Of a DNA stretch of 64,000 nucleotides, positions 1 to 7,750 are shown in pieces (the first letter of the stretch is position 1; every line of letters starts with the position of its first letter). A program made the position numbers and the translations under genes. The stretch lies in the NCBI GenBank assembly GCA_937911505.1, contig CALEMF010000070.1:1-64000 (forward strand). The letters run 5' to 3'. Origin of the DNA: an uncultured Cytophagales bacterium (GTDB lineage Bacteria > Bacteroidota > Bacteroidia > Cytophagales > Thermonemataceae). Under the pieces are notes generated by a model. That model was not told the origin of the DNA. It ran no database searches and saw nothing but the letters and a program-made list of their open reading frames with translations.

Positions 1-35
1 TTGCTTATACCATCTTTAGATTCTTAAATCTATAA

Positions 36-410
36 CTAGCAACTTGGATTAATTACAATATGATCCGTAATAGTGGTGATGTTCAATGTAACCACTGGAA
101 GTGTTTTCGACATAAAGTCTTGAAGATAGTAAAGCGCCTCTTGTACAGTGACACATTGCAAAGAGATTTGATATATAAGCCCTAAAGAACTCAACTTACA
201 AAGATTCCCAACGCGAATACCCAGTAATGTATCCTTCAACTGAGTACGTATCTCTCTTAACACTGTATTAAAACTTCGCTGATCGATGTAAACGTCTGCT
301 CCTTCTATACCCTCAGTTAATTGTCTTTCGTGTAATAGCTGCTTTATGTCTAGCCCTCTGGCAGAGGCATACGAAACGAAAGGATCGAGATGTAAGGTTA
401 GGGCTTTCAT
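36..410 (-). pseudogene. Truncated AraC-family regulator (N-terminal ligand-binding domain only)
   Basis: The 124-residue product starts at the ATG at 410, the first position where the sequence resembles the Arabinose_bd/AraC_binding_2 N-terminal domain (MKALTLHLDPFVSYASARG, then a helical region and a LGLIYQISLQCVTVQEALYY-type segment). Upstream in-frame codons to 524 look non-coding. It ends at a TAG at 36-38, about two thirds of the way through the domain; the C-terminal HTH that such ~330-residue regulators need is absent. The other two frames to the window edge also hit stops. It is divergent from the membrane protein and hydrolase operon at 537-1861, so it may once have controlled that operon. 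It is either a decayed regulator or a stand-alone sensor fragment. Confidence 0.55.
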
Positions 411-536
411 TTTGTCGTAAAATATCAGTAAAGATACAAGTTGTCTAGATAATTTTGGTACAAAAGTAAAGAAAAGTGATCTACAAGCCACAGGTAAGTA
501 AGTCACCATTGTATAATCATTCAAACAAAAATAGAG

Positions 537-926
537 ATGAAAACATTAAAAGCAACACTTCTGACGAATGCTACAAGCTCCCTTTTGATGGGCTTACCTT
601 TGGTGCTCCTGCCTATGGATTCGGCTACGCTATTTGGTACAGATACCAGTATGGTATTTACTTTACTGGGCACAGTACTCCTAGGCTTTGGAGGCTTTGT
701 ATTCTTCGTTTCAAGTCAAAAACCGATTAGACTGGCCCTCGTAAGGCTTTTTGTTTACCTAGACTTGGGATGGTTGGCTGGAAGCATCCTTGTCGTAAGC
801 GCACAATTCTTTTCGCTTTCTTTTACAGGGTACCTCTTAGTTGGCCTTTCGGGTGTATGGGTGGCAATAATGGCTTTCTTTCAGCACAAAGGGATCAAAG
901 AAACCAACAAGCAAGCAGTTGCTTAG
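537..926 (+). CDS. Small four-helix integral membrane protein
   Basis: This 129-residue protein is almost entirely hydrophobic, with about four predicted membrane helices (roughly residues 10-30, 40-60, 70-92 and 96-116) and a short charged tail. Size and hydrophobicity resemble small DoxX-like or DUF-type inner-membrane proteins, but I recognise no diagnostic motif. Its stop lies 11 bp before the start of the dehalogenase-like gene, so the two are probably cotranscribed. The divergent truncated AraC gene suggests they were a regulated pair. Function unknown. Confidence 0.8.
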   Translation: MKTLKATLLTNATSSLLMGLPLVLLPMDSATLFGTDTSMVFTLLGTVLLGFGGFVFFVSSQKPIRLALVRLFVYLDLGWLAGSILVVSAQFFSLSFTGYLLVGLSGVWVAIMAFFQHKGIKETNKQAVA

Positions 927-937
927 CCAAGTAAGAT

Positions 938-1861
938 ATGATTAAGACAGAAGAAACCTTTGCAGGAACTTTTCCCTTCAAGGCAAACTACAGCGAAGCG
1001 CCAGGATTCAAAATGCATTACGTAGACGAAGGCAAGGGAGAGATAGTGTTGTGCCTACACGGTGAGCCCACTTGGGGGTACCTATATCGCATGGTCATTC
1101 CTCTACTTTCCAAAAAGTACCGGGTGATTGTACCCGACCATATGGGTTTTGGCAAAAGTGAAACCCCACCAAACAAAGTGTATCGCTTACAAACACACAT
1201 CACTAATCTAATCACATTTGTGAAAGATTTAGGCCTTACAGATATTACATTAGTAGTACACGATTGGGGAGGACCAATCGGCGCAGGTTTATTGAAAGAT
1301 GACCCAAAGTTGATTAAAAGACTGGTCGTTATGAATACATTGCTGCCTCTTGGTACTGAAAAGGGAAATACCATACTGGGAGAAGGTATTGCGTTATCTC
1401 CTTGGTTTGCGTTGGTGGCTAAGTTATACGAGCAAGGTACTATTGATGTAGTATTAGAAAATCTCTTTCAGCATTTCATCGTAGGCATGCTCACTACTTA
1501 CGTAGGTTTTACAAAGGCTGCCAATATCACAGATGCTTGGATCAGGGCTTACAGTGACCCTTTTCAGTCCAAAGAAGAGGTAAAAGCAGCCATTGCCTTC
1601 CCTAAAAGTATTGTAGATGGAAAAGGTGACCTGTGGCTTCCTTTCTCTGAGCAGGTCATCCAAATAGCACAAAGTAAGCCAGCCATCATGATCGAGGGTT
1701 TGAAAGATAAAGGGCTATCTCCTCAACATTACATACATATTTTTAAAACCTCTTTTCCAAATGGTCAAGTCTATGAACTCCCCCAAGCAGGGCATTATCT
1801 GCAAGAGGACGAATCACAAGCCATTGCCTCTTTGATAGATCAGTTTATTCGAAATTCTTAA
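938..1861 (+). CDS. Haloalkane dehalogenase-like alpha/beta hydrolase
   Basis: At 307 residues this has the usual length of haloalkane dehalogenases. The oxyanion/halide motif HGEPTW (41-46) continues into YLYR as in the DhlA-like subfamily. The nucleophile lies in VVHDWGGPIG, Asp109 followed by Trp110, a halide-stabilising position in this family. The sequence GLKDKGLSP near 257 matches the region carrying the acid of DhlA-type enzymes, and AGHYLQED near the C-terminus carries the catalytic His. The known reaction is hydrolytic removal of halide from haloalkanes. The natural substrate here is unknown and an epoxide hydrolase or other hydrolase activity is possible. Cytoplasmic; no signal peptide. 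Confidence 0.82.
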   Translation: MIKTEETFAGTFPFKANYSEAPGFKMHYVDEGKGEIVLCLHGEPTWGYLYRMVIPLLSKKYRVIVPDHMGFGKSETPPNKVYRLQTHITNLITFVKDLGLTDITLVVHDWGGPIGAGLLKDDPKLIKRLVVMNTLLPLGTEKGNTILGEGIALSPWFALVAKLYEQGTIDVVLENLFQHFIVGMLTTYVGFTKAANITDAWIRAYSDPFQSKEEVKAAIAFPKSIVDGKGDLWLPFSEQVIQIAQSKPAIMIEGLKDKGLSPQHYIHIFKTSFPNGQVYELPQAGHYLQEDESQAIASLIDQFIRNS

Positions 1862-1868
1862 CAATATA

Positions 1869-1900
1869 GGCGATCGTAAGCGATATTTGCGATCGCCTTT
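1869..1900 (+). terminator. Hairpin terminator after the dehalogenase-like gene
   Basis: A perfect 8-bp inverted repeat (GGCGATCG at 1869-1876, CGATCGCC at 1890-1897) is followed by TTT, 8 bp after the stop of the upstream gene. The T-tract is short, so efficiency is uncertain. Confidence 0.5.
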
Positions 1901-2101
1901 GGTAAGGCGCTATCAAGTCACCTGATCCCCAATAAACCAAATGAGATAGATAATAGCGTTGATCCGTAAATAAACCTTTAGAAGTAGTATGGGAATATCG
2001 CTCGCTATAAATGCAGTATTAACTTTTGGTTAATTATGATGACGTACCTTCAAAATCAACATCTATTCTTTATTTTTACTTCTCCAAAAGACTGCACTCC
2101 T

Positions 2102-3973
2102 ATGAAACAATTGTTCATTATCTCTTTTTTTCTTGTCTTATCCTTTTTCTTTGAGGCTACAGCCCAGACACCTGCCAAAATTATTGTAGAATCTGTAGAA
2201 GGGGCTACCCCTTGGAGCAGCTTGGAGGTCAACAACAAGGCAGAAAACTTTCAGTTTGCGATTGTAACCGACCGAACGGGTGGGCTACGTAAAGGGGTTT
2301 TCCCAGAAGCGGTTACAAAACTCAACCTACTTCAACCTGAGTTTGTCATGAGCGTTGGCGACTTGATCTCAGGCTACACCGAAGATGAAGCACAGCTAGA
2401 TTATGAGTGGAAGGAGTTTAAAGGGTTTATAGATAACTTAAAAATGCCCTTTTTCTATGTACCGGGTAACCACGACATCACCAACAAGGTAATGGAACAA
2501 AAGTGGAAAGAAAACTTTGGGCCTACTTACTACCATTTCCTTTACCAAGATGTGCTGTTTCTGTGCCTCAATAGCGAAGACAACATTCGGGGTGCAGGGC
2601 GCGGCAGCATAGATGACGAACAGTACGAATACATTAAGAAAACATTAGAAGCAAACAAAGAAGTACGTTGGACGCTCGTTTTTATGCACCAACCGCTTTG
2701 GATGCAAACTGCTGACGGGGTGGACACCAAACGCTGGAAAGATGTGGAAGCCCTACTTGCTGAAAGACAGCACTCTGTTTTTGTAGGGCATATTCACCGC
2801 TACATCAAGTTTCAACGAAACAATGGGAAGTATTTTACCTTGGCGACTACGGGAGGAGGAAGCAGTTTGAGAGGAGCACGATTAGGGGAGTTTGACCACG
2901 TCGTTTGGGTAACTATGACTGACGACGGTCCTATCCTCGCCAATTTGCTTTTAGAAGGTATTTGGGATGAAGATGTAAGCACCGAAGCAATGTCAAATTA
3001 TGCGCGTCCTTTGGCCAACGGCTTTCCCATCGTTGTTAATCCGCTTTTAGTCAACGATACGCAATTCAATAAGGCTACCACCGAGCTAAAGCTTACCAAT
3101 GATAGCGATGGCTTGATGGAAGTAAATATGAAGTTTGTACACAACCTGCACCTTACCCCCAACTTGGGAGAACAAACCGTCACCGTTCAACCTAATTCTG
3201 TAGAGGTAATTCCATTGGAAATCTCAAGCACCGAAGCGCTTACTTTAGGAAAAATAGACCCTTTGAAGATGGAAGCGAAGATTACTTACAAAAATGATAA
3301 CCTTCCTGAACTAACCTTTGATAAAAACCTACGCCTGCTTCCTGAAAAGGAGCATAAAGTCACAAAAACTGATAAAAAAATTAAAGTAGATGGTACCTTG
3401 AAAGAGTGGGAAGAATTTGACTTTACTGTACAAAATAGCCCTTTTATTGACACCGATCCTTTCTCACACCAAGGAGATAAAGATGGTTCTTTTGAATTTT
3501 CCCTCAATTATGACGAGGCGTTTCTCTACATTACCACCAAGGTAAAAGATGACGAAATCAACGTTGATAAAAACCGATGGGCAGACGAACAGGATGCGAT
3601 TTATATTGTCTTAGATTTCAGACCTGAAAACCTGAGCGCTAGCAATAATGGGAGTTGGGGTGATGCTGCCTTTTTCATCCACATCCCTCCTACTTCTAAG
3701 AAAGTAGTCAATAAAGAACTTTTTTTTAGTAGACGTATTAAGGAAAATACACAGGCGAGGACAGTACTAACCGACGAAGGCTACCAGACTGAACTGGCCA
3801 TCCCGATTGAATACTTGAAAGAAAAGCAAGGCGACAACTGGCAGTCTTTCCGTTTGAATATCTATCAGAGTGATGCCGACCAAGACTTCCAACACCACAG
3901 CATGATTTATTGGCGGCCCGGCTGGCGCAATGAGGACAACTATATTGGTTCTGGTATTTTTAGAAGAAAATAG
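2102..3973 (+). CDS. Secreted calcineurin-like metallophosphoesterase with C-terminal CBM9-like domain
   Basis: I chose the ATG at 2102 because it begins a clear signal peptide (hydrophobic core, cleavage near ATAQ at 19-22); the longer frame from 2036 adds a non-signal leader. The 623-residue product has a metallophosphoesterase domain (about 45-300): first Asp motif TDRTGG (Asp57), VGDLISG, the GNHD box, a MHQPLW His and the GHIHRY box, so the dimetal ligands appear complete. A linker domain follows, then a CBM9-like beta-sandwich from about residue 417 to the end, recognisable by KIKVDGTLKEWEEF. The likely role is hydrolysis of extracellular phosphoesters on a glycan-bound or surface substrate. 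Substrate unknown. Confidence 0.85.
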   Translation: MKQLFIISFFLVLSFFFEATAQTPAKIIVESVEGATPWSSLEVNNKAENFQFAIVTDRTGGLRKGVFPEAVTKLNLLQPEFVMSVGDLISGYTEDEAQLDYEWKEFKGFIDNLKMPFFYVPGNHDITNKVMEQKWKENFGPTYYHFLYQDVLFLCLNSEDNIRGAGRGSIDDEQYEYIKKTLEANKEVRWTLVFMHQPLWMQTADGVDTKRWKDVEALLAERQHSVFVGHIHRYIKFQRNNGKYFTLATTGGGSSLRGARLGEFDHVVWVTMTDDGPILANLLLEGIWDEDVSTEAMSNYARPLANGFPIVVNPLLVNDTQFNKATTELKLTNDSDGLMEVNMKFVHNLHLTPNLGEQTVTVQPNSVEVIPLEISSTEALTLGKIDPLKMEAKITYKNDNLPELTFDKNLRLLPEKEHKVTKTDKKIKVDGTLKEWEEFDFTVQNSPFIDTDPFSHQGDKDGSFEFSLNYDEAFLYITTKVKDDEINVDKNRWADEQDAIYIVLDFRPENLSASNNGSWGDAAFFIHIPPTSKKVVNKELFFSRRIKENTQARTVLTDEGYQTELAIPIEYLKEKQGDNWQSFRLNIYQSDADQDFQHHSMIYWRPGWRNEDNYIGSGIFRRK

Positions 3974-4319
3974 CGGTATAACTGCCTTATTAAATTATAG
4001 TAGTAGTTTTGAGTAACCTATTTTAGCTTAAATTAAAGCCTTTGGATAATGGTAGATGGCTTATCTTACTGGATCACAAAAACAAGCGGTAAGTTTCTTT
4101 TTAAGCTACTCTTTTTGATAGACAAGTTGTAGCCATAGTGAGTCCTTTGAAGTAAGGTAAACTATACGACTCTTCCCTTAAAAAATGAGACTTAAGCTTA
4201 GTTAAATCTAAGCTTGTAGGGCTCCTTTAAGGCGTTCCGCTTATGTTTAATTGGAATCTAAAATGAGTAGTATACTGTTATACCACACATATCAATCCCA
4301 CTCAAAATACTCCTTTTCA
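3974..4319. other. Intergenic region without a recognised gene
   Basis: This is an AT-rich 346-bp gap with no convincing ORF. The only structure I see is an 8-bp inverted repeat (AAGCTTAG at 4194-4201, CTAAGCTT at 4208-4215) with a 6-nt loop and no T-tract, which could be an operator or chance. Confidence 0.5.
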
Positions 4320-4733
4320 ATGATTAAAAAGATTACACAACAACTATTCGAGTCATTCAGCAAGCAGGACATCAGTTTTTTACGTGCAAAACTGACTGAA
4401 GACGCAACGCTCACCTCAGATGGAGGAAGGACAGAAATAAAAGGAACAGACGCCATTGTTAGTGCTGTAGCGATGAGCTTTGAACTGGTGCCAGACTTAC
4501 AAGTCGAAATCAAGCATTTATTCGTAGAAGGTGATTATGCCATCGCAGAGGTAGTACGCACAGGTAACCATGCAGGAACCCTTCGTTTACCCGATGGCGC
4601 GGAAATCAAACCTACAGGCAACACCGTATATCTACCAGAGGTAATCATTCTCAAGTTTTCAGATGATAAAATAGTTAAGATGAGCGTTTATACAGATCAA
4701 CTTGATACTCAAAAACAGTTGGGTATGTTATAG
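4320..4733 (+). CDS. SnoaL/NTF2-like protein
   Basis: The start is set at the ATG at 4320 (MIKKITQQLFESF), because residues encoded upstream of it do not resemble the family. The 137-residue product has the alpha+beta pattern of SnoaL-like/NTF2-like proteins: an N-terminal helix, a LRAKLTEDATLTSDGG strand-turn, a central helix ending ELVPDLQVEI, and three long C-terminal strands including VIILKFSDDKIVKMSVYTD. The family includes ester cyclases, isomerases and many non-enzymatic binding proteins, so a reaction cannot be assigned. It stands alone between two exported proteins. Confidence 0.72.
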   Translation: MIKKITQQLFESFSKQDISFLRAKLTEDATLTSDGGRTEIKGTDAIVSAVAMSFELVPDLQVEIKHLFVEGDYAIAEVVRTGNHAGTLRLPDGAEIKPTGNTVYLPEVIILKFSDDKIVKMSVYTDQLDTQKQLGML

Positions 4734-4807
4734 TCTCCCTACCGCTCATCCTCTATTATTTCAACACACTTTCCTAAAGCGGTTATGCTAAAAAGTAGAT
4801 CATATTT

Positions 4808-4840
4808 TTTGGTTATACGGTAGATTGTTTCGTACATTTG
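4808..4840 (+). promoter_or_regulatory. Putative Bacteroidetes-type promoter for the gene at 4963
   Basis: TTTG at 4808-4811 and TACATTTG at 4833-4840 are separated by 21 bp, matching the known -33 TTTG / -7 TAnnTTTG pattern of Bacteroidetes. It would give an approximately 115-nt leader. Confidence 0.5.
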
Positions 4841-4962
4841 CATCAATTATGGCGATAGTCTTTATACGATTATTCGCTACTCGCTTGATAAGTACATCAA
4901 GTGAGCCTTCCTAATAAATCAAAACTGCGTAAATAATTTTTTAACACAAAATCAAAACTACA

Positions 4963-5871
4963 ATGAGGAAAACTTATATGTTATTTTTCCTAGTGCTACT
5001 AGTATGCCCTGCGCAGGCTCAGCAGGTAAAAGAAGGAACCTATTATGTTGATGACGCGTCCGTTGAGAGGAAAGAAATCTCTGAGGTTACGGAAAAAAAC
5101 CTCACCCTTACCACCTACGCTTATAGTAAAAAAGGAAAACTCAAAAGCTACAGCAGAGTATTTGAGAAAGTTCTTAATGGCTATGAGAGAATACTCGGTA
5201 AAGAGTTGGTGTATGAAATATACTACTCTGACAAGGCACCCTTTAAGGCTGGATTTTTTCCAGGTAATGATAACGCTACAGACGATAAGTACCTGATCTT
5301 TGGGGAGAATGGACATATTGAGGAAATTACTATGTACAGCCCTAAGACGCAGGGAGGCGGTCTTCTCTCTGCTGGTCCAACCTATATTGTTTCTGGTCGT
5401 TACGTAGGGTATAACTTTCACTTGGCAAACAGTAAAGAAAAAGTTGATAGTACCCAGAAGCGCTCTACAATCGACACGGAATTTATTATGGAGAGTGCCT
5501 ACGCAATTAGTAGTTTCTCAAATGATGCCGAATTACTGTCAGGAGAAGACTTCGAGCAACAAGAAGCCTTTTACCTGAAACATTTTGCTGGTTATCGTGA
5601 AGAAGAACTAGGGGCGTTTTCGCTAAAATATATTATAGCCACTAAAAGCTGGCATTACCATAAGAATGAGTTCGATATTCCTTTAAGTAGGATTAAATAT
5701 GCTTGGTTTATCTCTGTAAAGACAGGCAAAAACGAAGATGAATATTACTACGTAGATAGAAAGAATATCGTTGAAACCTACAGCGGAAATACCTACGAAC
5801 AGGTACCTGTTGAATCGGAGAGTTTAGGTAAGTACAAGATTGATAAATTCTGGCTAGACGGTATCAAGTAA
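4963..5871 (+). CDS. Exported protein of unknown function
   Basis: The 302-residue product begins with a clean signal peptide (MRKTYMLFFLVLLVCPAQAQ), cleaved about residue 20. The mature protein is rich in Lys, Glu, Tyr and beta-prone stretches and has no cysteines in obvious motifs, no lipobox and no membrane segment. I do not recognise the family. It has its own candidate promoter and is followed by a strong bidirectional terminator, so it is probably a single-gene unit acting in the periplasm or outside the cell. Confidence 0.75.
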   Translation: MRKTYMLFFLVLLVCPAQAQQVKEGTYYVDDASVERKEISEVTEKNLTLTTYAYSKKGKLKSYSRVFEKVLNGYERILGKELVYEIYYSDKAPFKAGFFPGNDNATDDKYLIFGENGHIEEITMYSPKTQGGGLLSAGPTYIVSGRYVGYNFHLANSKEKVDSTQKRSTIDTEFIMESAYAISSFSNDAELLSGEDFEQQEAFYLKHFAGYREEELGAFSLKYIIATKSWHYHKNEFDIPLSRIKYAWFISVKTGKNEDEYYYVDRKNIVETYSGNTYEQVPVESESLGKYKIDKFWLDGIK

Positions 5872-5905
5872 AGCTAATGAGTTTTATGGAACCTGTTATG
5901 TTATA

Positions 5906-5944
5906 AAAAGGGTTTCAAAGACTAATAGTCTTTGAAGCCCTTTT
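5906..5944. terminator. Bidirectional rho-independent terminator
   Basis: A 17-bp stem with one mismatch (5906-5922 with 5928-5944; loop TAATA) carries A4 on its left and T4 on its right. It sits between convergent genes ending at 5871 (+) and 5959 (-), so it can serve both. Confidence 0.85.
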
Positions 5945-5958
5945 GTTATTTCGATCCC

Positions 5959-6501
5959 CTACCGCGCGTAATACGCCACAATAGAAGCCTTTGCGAGCAT
6001 ATTTTGGTTTAAGTTGAAACCTACCAGTGCGGGTCTTGCCTTTTCGTCAAGCCCTAGCTTATCTGTCTTTAAAGCGTATATCGTGATGATATACTGATGG
6101 GGTTGATCTCCTTTAGGTGGACAAGGGCCACCATAACCTGGCTTGCCGTAGTCTGTTACGCTTTGGATCATTCCTTCGGGTACTTCACCCGTACTCGGAT
6201 TGCCAGCGCCTGCGCGCAAGGACTTGATTTCTTTAGGAATATCAAAAGCCACCCAGTGCCACCAGCCACTACCCGTAGGCGCGTCAGGATCGTACATGGT
6301 AATGGCAAAGCTTTGTGTACCTTCGGGGGCGTTTTCCCAAGAAAGCTGTGGTGAAACATTTTTACCAGTACAGCCGAAACCATTAAATTCTTGATTGGCT
6401 GTCATTTGTCCGCCTAAGTCATTACTTTTTAGTGTAAAGGTTTGGCTAAAGGCCGCCGTGTTGATGAGCAAGCCCAAAAATAAAAAATAGAATTTTATCA
6501 T
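5959..6501 (-). CDS. YbhB/YbcL-type PEBP-family protein, exported
   Basis: The 180-residue product starts with a signal peptide (MIKFYFLFLGLLINTAAFSQ) and carries the phosphatidylethanolamine-binding-protein signature DPDAPTGSGWWHW around residues 70-83, preceded by the CTGKNVSPQLSW strand typical of bacterial YbhB/YbcL. The second ligand-pocket motif GPCPPKGDQPHQY lies near 127-139. Bacterial PEBPs bind small anionic ligands or inhibit enzymes; the biochemical role is mostly unknown. The AraC gene immediately upstream on the same strand (stop at 6589) may regulate it or be cotranscribed. Confidence 0.9.
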   Translation of the reverse strand: MIKFYFLFLGLLINTAAFSQTFTLKSNDLGGQMTANQEFNGFGCTGKNVSPQLSWENAPEGTQSFAITMYDPDAPTGSGWWHWVAFDIPKEIKSLRAGAGNPSTGEVPEGMIQSVTDYGKPGYGGPCPPKGDQPHQYIITIYALKTDKLGLDEKARPALVGFNLNQNMLAKASIVAYYAR

Positions 6502-6588
6502 GATTGAAACGTGTTTAATTGATATAAAGATAATCCATCAATCGTTATAAAAGTTATAGCTAAACGTCCAAAAGGTATGGCTAGACGT

Positions 6589-7440
6589 TCAATCTTTGGT
6601 TTGGTATTGCTTGGGTGTTACACCGTATTGTAGCTTAAAGGCTTGAATAAAGCTAGAGAGATTTTCGTAGCCCAACGTTTCATAAATATCGCTTACTTTT
6701 TTAGAAGAATGGCTTAGCCAATGTGCTGCCATTTTCAGCTTTTGTGTTCTAAACCATTTTTGTGGAGAAGTACCATATAACTGCTGAAAGCGTCGCTTAA
6801 AAGTAGATACACTCATATGGCAAATAAAGGCCAACTCTTCTACCGTTAGGTGGTGGTTGATGTGCTCCTCTATAACTCTTTTAAAGTTTATTGCTGGGGA
6901 GTGATCTTGTAGCGACCATAGAAAGGCTAAAACTTGTTGCTTATCTTTTGACTGAAGTAGATAGAGTAATAACTCTTCTATCTTCAGGCGATACATGGCA
7001 TCATTTGGCTGATGCTTTTGAAGCAACGACAGTGTGTCTAAAAGCGTGTGTAAGTAAGGCGTAATTGTAAAAGGGTATACGGCAGAGGGCATTGGCGAGG
7101 GTGCTACTTTCTGGAAATAAGCTGCATACTTTTGCATAAAATCGCTAAGTAAGGCACTACTGAATAGTAGGATTTTACTCTGGTAGGCCTGTGCAACGGT
7201 GTGTCTTTCTAGCATAATACCCTGCCCACTTCTGATGATGGCTGCCTGACCACTTGTGAAGGTATGGTATTGGTTTTTCCAGAAAAGCTCTTTCTCCCCC
7301 TTTTCTATAAATGTAACAATATGCCAATCGGAAAGTACCTTGGCGCGGGTAGGTTGCTGCTGTTGGTAGTGATAAAAAATAACGTCTTGTGCTATATCTT
7401 TTTCATTGATGAGGGCTTGTGGTAGGTGAAAAACGTGCAT
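6589..7440 (-). CDS. AraC-family transcriptional regulator
   Basis: This 283-residue protein has an N-terminal cupin-like sensing region (about 1-160, with a WHIVTFIEKGEKELF strand and GQAAIIRSGQ) and a C-terminal pair of helix-turn-helices (about 185-283). The first HTH contains LTVEELAFICHMSVSTFKR and the second DIYETLGYENLSSFIQAF followed by the conserved YGVTPKQY. It binds DNA in the cytoplasm, responding to an unknown signal. The PEBP gene directly downstream is the nearest candidate target. Unlike the fragment at 36-410, this regulator is full length. Confidence 0.88.
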   Translation of the reverse strand: MHVFHLPQALINEKDIAQDVIFYHYQQQQPTRAKVLSDWHIVTFIEKGEKELFWKNQYHTFTSGQAAIIRSGQGIMLERHTVAQAYQSKILLFSSALLSDFMQKYAAYFQKVAPSPMPSAVYPFTITPYLHTLLDTLSLLQKHQPNDAMYRLKIEELLLYLLQSKDKQQVLAFLWSLQDHSPAINFKRVIEEHINHHLTVEELAFICHMSVSTFKRRFQQLYGTSPQKWFRTQKLKMAAHWLSHSSKKVSDIYETLGYENLSSFIQAFKLQYGVTPKQYQTKD

Positions 7441-7750
7441 AGACTACTTTCGTAGATGATTATTGCTATAAAGTACTAAAAATAAAAAGAAATAGATAGC
7501 AATGCCATCTATTTCTCTCGTGTCCATAATCTACGAGCTTGCGCTCCATTGATTAACTATTCTACATATTTCCTGTGTAATAGGGTACTCTTTTGATTTG
7601 ATTAGCTAGGTTGTAAACCTATCGTATGTATATATATACGTCTACAAGGCTGAAAGTTGGTTAGGAATGCAGTATTACTGCCTCAGGGTGTACATCGCCT
7701 GTATGAAGCTGTACCTGAACAGAATGAAACGGAGGGGGTATTTTCGTTGA
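7441..7750. other. Intergenic region between AraC gene and kinase operon
   Basis: These 310 bp hold the kinase operon terminator (7488-7516) and a 12-bp alternating GTATATATATAC palindrome at 7628-7639. I see no gene; a frame entering the end of the kinase gene on the opposite strand lacks any protein-like pattern. Confidence 0.6.
7488..7516 (-). terminator. Rho-independent terminator of the LytS/LytTR operon
   Basis: A 10-bp perfect stem (AGAAATAGAT at 7488-7497 with ATCTATTTCT at 7507-7516), plus two inner GC pairs, is followed on the minus strand by a T-rich run (TTTTTATTTTT). It lies about 235 bp downstream of the second kinase stop. Confidence 0.75.

Noticed and set aside
4194..4215. 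Hairpin AAGCTTAG/CTAAGCTT as a terminator
   Set aside because: There is no T-tract and no gene end nearby on either strand.
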